A stretch of DNA of 6,708 nt, taken from assembly GCA_003159055.1 (NCBI GenBank), contig PMLH01000428.1, positions 1 through 6,708 on the forward strand. The letters are read 5' to 3'. This document shows, one piece after another, positions 5,184 to 6,708 of the stretch (its first letter is position 1; the number at the start of each line of letters is the position of its first letter). Under the pieces are notes generated by a model. It did not search any database. It saw only the letters and a program-made list of their open reading frames with translations, and had not been told where the DNA came from. This DNA comes from Myxococcales bacterium (GTDB taxonomy: Bacteria > Myxococcota > Polyangia > Fen-1088). The position numbers and the translations under genes were made by a program.

Positions 5184-6708
5184 CTATGCCTTGAGCAAAT
5201 TGGTGGCGGCTCTGATCATGTTGTCGACAGTCAGCCCGAACTGTTTGATCAGCACCGAGCCCGGCCCGGATGCGCCGAAGCGGTCGAGCCCGAGGGCGAT
5301 GCCGCGATCGCCGACCCAACGATGCCAGCCGAGGGTGCAGCCAGCCTCGATCGAAACGCGAGCCGAAACGTCGGGTGGGAGAACCGAATCCCGATATTCG
5401 GGCGTCTGGTCCAGGAACAGCTCCCAGCTCGGCATGGAAACCACACGCGCGCGCACGCCCTGGGCCTGCAGTTTCTCTTGCGCGGACAGGGCTGTCACGA
5501 CTTCGCTTCCGGTCGCGATCAGCACAACCTGCGGGGGGCCGCCAGCCGCTTCGTTGAGGACGTAGGCGCCACGCGAGACGCCCGTTGCAGGAGCGAGCTT
5601 GCTGCGGTCAAGGGTCGGCGCCTTTTGTCGGGATAGGATGATGGCCACGGGCCCGTCGTTGCGGCGCATGGCCAGACGGTACGCCTGGGCGGCTTCCGTC
5701 GCGTCTGCCGGCCGCAGGACCCAGAGGTTGGGAATTGCGCGCAGGGCGGCCAATTGCTCGATCGGCTGGTGGGTGGGGCCGTCTTCGCCGACGCCGATGG
5801 AATCGTGCGTGAACACGAAAATCACCGGCAGCTTGCTCAGGGCTGCCATGCGGATCGCCGGCCGTTCATAGTCGGAGAACACGAAGAACGTCGCAGTGAA
5901 GGACCTCACGCCGCCGTGGTAGGCCATGCCGTTCGCGATGGCGCCCATGGCGTGCTCGCGAACGCCGTAGTGGATATTGCGGCCAAGGCCGGTGCTGCCC
6001 GAGAAGTCCCCCTGTCCAGGGAGGGCCGTCATGGTCGAGCAAGACAGGTCGGCATCGCCGCCCAGGAGCCATGGCACCTTGCTGGCGATAGCAGCCAGAA
6101 TCTTGCCGCCGGAAACGCGGGTGGCGGGCTCGTCTTTGACGGTGAAGGTCGGGAATGCTGAATCCCAATCAGCTGGCAATTCGCCACGCAAGGCGAGCCG
6201 CCACTCGGTGGCCAGCTCGGGGTTGGGCACGGCCCAAGCCTCGAAGTTCTTCTGCCACTCTGCTTCGGCACGCGCGCCGCGCTCGACGGCGGACAGCAGA
6301 TGCGCCTGGGCCTGTTCGGGAATGTAGAACTGCTTTTCCGGATCCCAACCCAGGGCCACCTTGGTCGCCTTGAGCTCGTCCAGACCCAGTGGAGCGCCAT
6401 GGGCCTCGCAGCTGCCCGCCTTGTTGGGAGAGCCGTACCCGATGGTCGTTCGCACCATGATGAGGGACGGACGGGCATCGGCCTTCGCGGAAGTCAGCGC
6501 GGCGTCGATGGCATCCACATCGGTGTCTCCCTGTTCGACCTTCTGCACGTGCCAGCCGTAGGCGTCGAAACGTTTGGCCACGTCTTCGCTGAAATGCAGC
6601 GAGGTCGGGCCATCGAGGGAAATCTTGTTGTCGTCGTAAAGCCAGACCAGCTTGCCGAGCTTGAGGTGGCCTGCGAGGGAGGCTGCCTCGTGGGTGATGC
6701 CTTCCATC
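5184..6708 (-). CDS. tkt: Transketolase, N-terminus outside window
   Basis: Transketolase moves two-carbon ketol units between sugar phosphates in the pentose phosphate pathway (and Calvin cycle, where present), with thiamine diphosphate and Mg2+. The visible 507 residues begin inside the cofactor motif, at the MEG that normally follows GDGD; roughly 150-160 residues of the usual 660-670 are missing past the right edge, so the ATG at 6707 is not the real start. Present are the Mg-binding DDNKISLDG (25-33), AHGAPLG with its conserved His103, GDADLS with STMTAL (218-229), the GVREHAM strand whose Glu251 activates thiamine diphosphate, [13 protein letters not shown], and [17 protein letters not shown] (301-317) with His301 and His313. 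The C-terminal domain carries MPSWELF. All key residues seen are intact. The stop is two bases before the glycine-zipper gene's ATG. Confidence 0.97.
   Translation of the reverse strand, partial: MEGITHEAASLAGHLKLGKLVWLYDDNKISLDGPTSLHFSEDVAKRFDAYGWHVQKVEQGDTDVDAIDAALTSAKADARPSLIMVRTTIGYGSPNKAGSCEAHGAPLGLDELKATKVALGWDPEKQFYIPEQAQAHLLSAVERGARAEAEWQKNFEAWAVPNPELATEWRLALRGELPADWDSAFPTFTVKDEPATRVSGGKILAAIASKVPWLLGGDADLSCSTMTALPGQGDFSGSTGLGRNIHYGVREHAMGAIANGMAYHGGVRSFTATFFVFSDYERPAIRMAALSKLPVIFVFTHDSIGVGEDGPTHQPIEQLAALRAIPNLWVLRPADATEAAQAYRLAMRRNDGPVAIILSRQKAPTLDRSKLAPATGVSRGAYVLNEAAGGPPQVVLIATGSEVVTALSAQEKLQAQGVRARVVSMPSWELFLDQTPEYRDSVLPPDVSARVSIEAGCTLGWHRWVGDRGIALGLDRFGASGPGSVLIKQFGLTVDNMIRAATNLLKA

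Noticed and set aside
5182..5319. Longer N-terminus for the glycine-zipper protein from the ATG at 5319
   Set aside because: The extra 46 residues are an Arg-rich frame over the tkt 3' end and would bury the signal peptide.

Overview
The window is GC-rich bacterial chromosome with ordinary housekeeping and metabolic genes packed tightly on both strands. I see no mobile element, CRISPR array, tRNA or rRNA. High GC, a predicted lipoprotein whose signal is followed by a Gly/Thr/Asp/Ser-rich linker, and near-leaderless extended -10 promoters fit a myxobacterium-like lineage (Myxococcota, formerly Deltaproteobacteria). That assignment is inference, because no phylogenetic marker was compared.

Layout. 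Minus strand, 1-1586: a Vgb-like beta-propeller lipoprotein that runs off the left edge, and upstream of it lipA (lipoyl synthase). A 149-base divergent gap (1587-1735) separates lipA from the plus-strand block. Plus strand, 1736-4607: an ApaH-like serine/threonine-type metallophosphatase, then, after 130 bases with their own hairpin and promoter-like sequence, a three-gene operon. It holds queD (6-carboxytetrahydropterin synthase), an endonuclease/exonuclease/phosphatase (EEP) hydrolase, and a calcineurin-like metallophosphoesterase whose ATG overlaps the EEP stop. Minus strand, 4627-6708: transketolase (tkt, 5' end outside the window), followed two bases after its stop by a small exported glycine-zipper protein.

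The gene boundaries show more than the genes. Three gene ends have an inverted repeat whose stem contains the stop codon. The clearest is a perfect 10-bp stem between the convergent phosphoesterase and glycine-zipper genes, where both TAG stops sit at mirror positions in the two arms. Three gene starts have a TGn-TAnnnT extended -10 only 7-11 bases before the start codon, implying leaderless or very short-leader mRNAs. Three metal-dependent phosphoesterases of two folds flank queD. The glycine-zipper protein appears to be a two-fold internal duplication and is tightly coupled to transketolase. I found no convincing new defence or other multi-gene system; the best leads are these expression signals and the queD-phosphoesterase operon.
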